This document shows positions 52,665 through 53,184 of a DNA stretch of 53,184 nt, in pieces; positions within the stretch are counted from its first letter, which is position 1; the number at the start of each line of letters is the position of its first letter. The position numbers and the translations under genes were made by a program. Source of the stretch: an uncultured Granulosicoccaceae bacterium (lineage in GTDB: Bacteria > Pseudomonadota > Gammaproteobacteria > Granulosicoccales > Granulosicoccaceae). Below the pieces are notes generated by a model, which saw only the letters and a program-made list of their open reading frames with translations, ran no database searches and was not told where the DNA came from. The stretch spans positions 1 to 53,184 of the forward strand of contig CALJAA010000163.1 of NCBI GenBank assembly GCA_938028465.1. The letters run 5' to 3'.

Positions 52665-52693
52665 TTGACGTCAACCCTCACAGCAGCCATAAT
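52665..52693 (+). promoter_or_regulatory. Promoter of the tRNA operon
   Basis: TTGACG (52665-52670), 17-base spacer, CATAAT (52688-52693); transcription would begin about eight bases before tRNA-Arg. Close to consensus. Confidence 0.7.
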
Positions 52694-52707
52694 TCTCTGG
52701 CTGTAGC

Positions 52708-52784
52708 GCGCCCGTAGCTCAGTTGGATAGAGTACCTGGCTACGAACCAGGCGGTCGGAGGTTCGAATCCTTCCGGGCGCGCCA
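52708..52784 (+). tRNA. tRNA-Arg (anticodon ACG)
   Basis: 77 bases with acceptor arms GCGCCCG/CGGGCGC, anticodon stem CCTGG/CCAGG and loop CTACGAA, T-arm with GTTCGAATC, and encoded CCA end. The anticodon ACG becomes ICG and reads CGN codons. The following tRNA is 24 bases away. Confidence 0.97.
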
Positions 52785-52808
52785 TTCAGCAATCAAATAT
52801 GCAGTACC

Positions 52809-52900
52809 GGAGAGGTGGCCGAGTGGCTGAAGGCGCTCCCCTGCTAAGGGAGTATACGTTTTATAGCGTATCGAGGGTTCGAATCCCTCTCTCTCCGCCA
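52809..52900 (+). tRNA. tRNA-Ser (anticodon GCT)
   Basis: 92 bases with a long variable arm, as expected for a class II tRNA. Acceptor GGAGAGG/TCTCTCC, anticodon stem CTCCC/GGGAG with loop CTGCTAA, T-arm GGTTCGAATCC, encoded CCA. It reads AGC and AGT codons and shares a transcript with tRNA-Arg. Confidence 0.97.
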
Positions 52901-52995
52901 TGCTCCGTCCCAGCTTCAAACCGCATCCCCAACTCAATTAATATCAAACTTACTGTCTGCCCAACCCAGCCCGTATTGAGTAACTTCGTCGATTA

Positions 52996-53039
52996 GCGTG
53001 GATCCCGGAACGCCGGACCGCCGCCTACGCGGGGATGAC
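52996..53039. repeat. Second, degenerate copy of the intergenic palindromic repeat
   Basis: A GTGGATCCCGG arm faces GCCTACGCGGGGATGAC across about 20 bases. The last 12 bases (CGCGGGGATGAC) are identical to the copy near smpB. The remaining sequence from 52901 to the window end shows no gene. Confidence 0.65.
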
Positions 53040-53184
53040 ACCGAACGATGACAGCCACTGTTCAAAAATCGACCCACGCAAGCCATTTCACACAACAATC
53101 AACGGGTAAGCATCAAGGGCTCTAATTTCCACCGGCCCAAAACCAACCTACAATCCAAACACCTTCAACTCAAACGATAAGCCA

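Noticed and set aside
52469..52792. Reading frame on the minus strand containing APGRIRTSDRLVRSQVLYP
   Set aside because: Antisense of tRNA-Arg and csrA; another known spurious prediction.
52740..52937. Reading frame on the minus strand with EREGFEPS-type sequence
   Set aside because: It is the antisense translation of tRNA-Ser, a well-known false gene.
1..53184. CRISPR arrays, insertion sequences or prophage genes
   Set aside because: No regularly spaced direct repeats, transposase motifs or phage structural genes were seen. The accessory locus is not flanked by direct repeats or a tRNA end that I could identify.

Overview
The window looks like a chromosomal segment of a gammaproteobacterium of moderate GC. 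Many neighbourhoods typical of that class occur in one piece: tsaE-amiB-mutL-miaA, rnhA-dnaQ beside mltD, smpB/ratA-ratB/bamE/fur, nadK-recN, mutS/pncC, and recA-recX-alaS-lysC-csrA followed by tRNA-Arg(ACG) and tRNA-Ser(GCT). The Pseudomonas-like order lysC-csrA-tRNA and a Fur with a CVKT zinc-site segment fit a Pseudomonas/Cellvibrio-like or more divergent marine lineage. I cannot name the genus from sequence alone.

Region 1 (1-2135) holds an HD-domain protein resembling the PhnZ di-iron oxygenase branch and, on the opposite strand, a secreted orphan RHS/YD-type protein. Region 2 (2136-16111) is one long accessory locus for a Tad/Flp-type pilus. It encodes a secreted protein of unknown function, an Flp pilin with its own promoter, GGA-rich leader and intrinsic terminator, a very large TadG-like protein, a TadE-like protein, a secreted protein with an internal duplication, a second tiny pilin-like protein, CpaB, a secretin with a LysM-like N-terminus, a CpaF/TadA ATPase fused to an FHA domain, TadB, TadC, a lipoprotein, a DUF192 protein, a TPR lipoprotein (TadD-like) and a second TadE. 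Many junctions overlap by 1-13 bases, which indicates translational coupling. No prepilin peptidase (TadV/CpaA) and no TadZ/CpaE localisation ATPase lie in the window.

Region 3 (16108-22915) is mixed: a PEP mutase/isocitrate lyase superfamily enzyme, a small lipoprotein, an RraB-like protein with an extra C-terminal domain, a coupled rhomboid protease/DegT aminotransferase pair, a membrane-anchored low-complexity protein, a dynamin-like GTPase and a LysE-family exporter.

Region 4 (22931-53184) is mostly core genome: RNase E with a long leader, rluC, tRNA modification, cell-wall and mismatch repair genes, cysM where hfq is usually found, a two-FHA protein, mltD, replication and trans-translation genes, recN, mutS, recA, alaS, lysC, csrA and the tRNAs. 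Small items include a 38-residue membrane protein between fur and recN, a periplasmic coiled-coil protein upstream of recA, and copies of an intergenic palindromic repeat carrying CGCGGGGATGAC.

The best candidate for something undescribed is the Tad-like pilus locus. It combines an FHA-fused motor lacking the usual FHA arginine, a LysM-secretin, extra secreted partners, and a pilin mRNA leader whose GGA hairpins suggest control by the CsrA encoded at the other end of the window.
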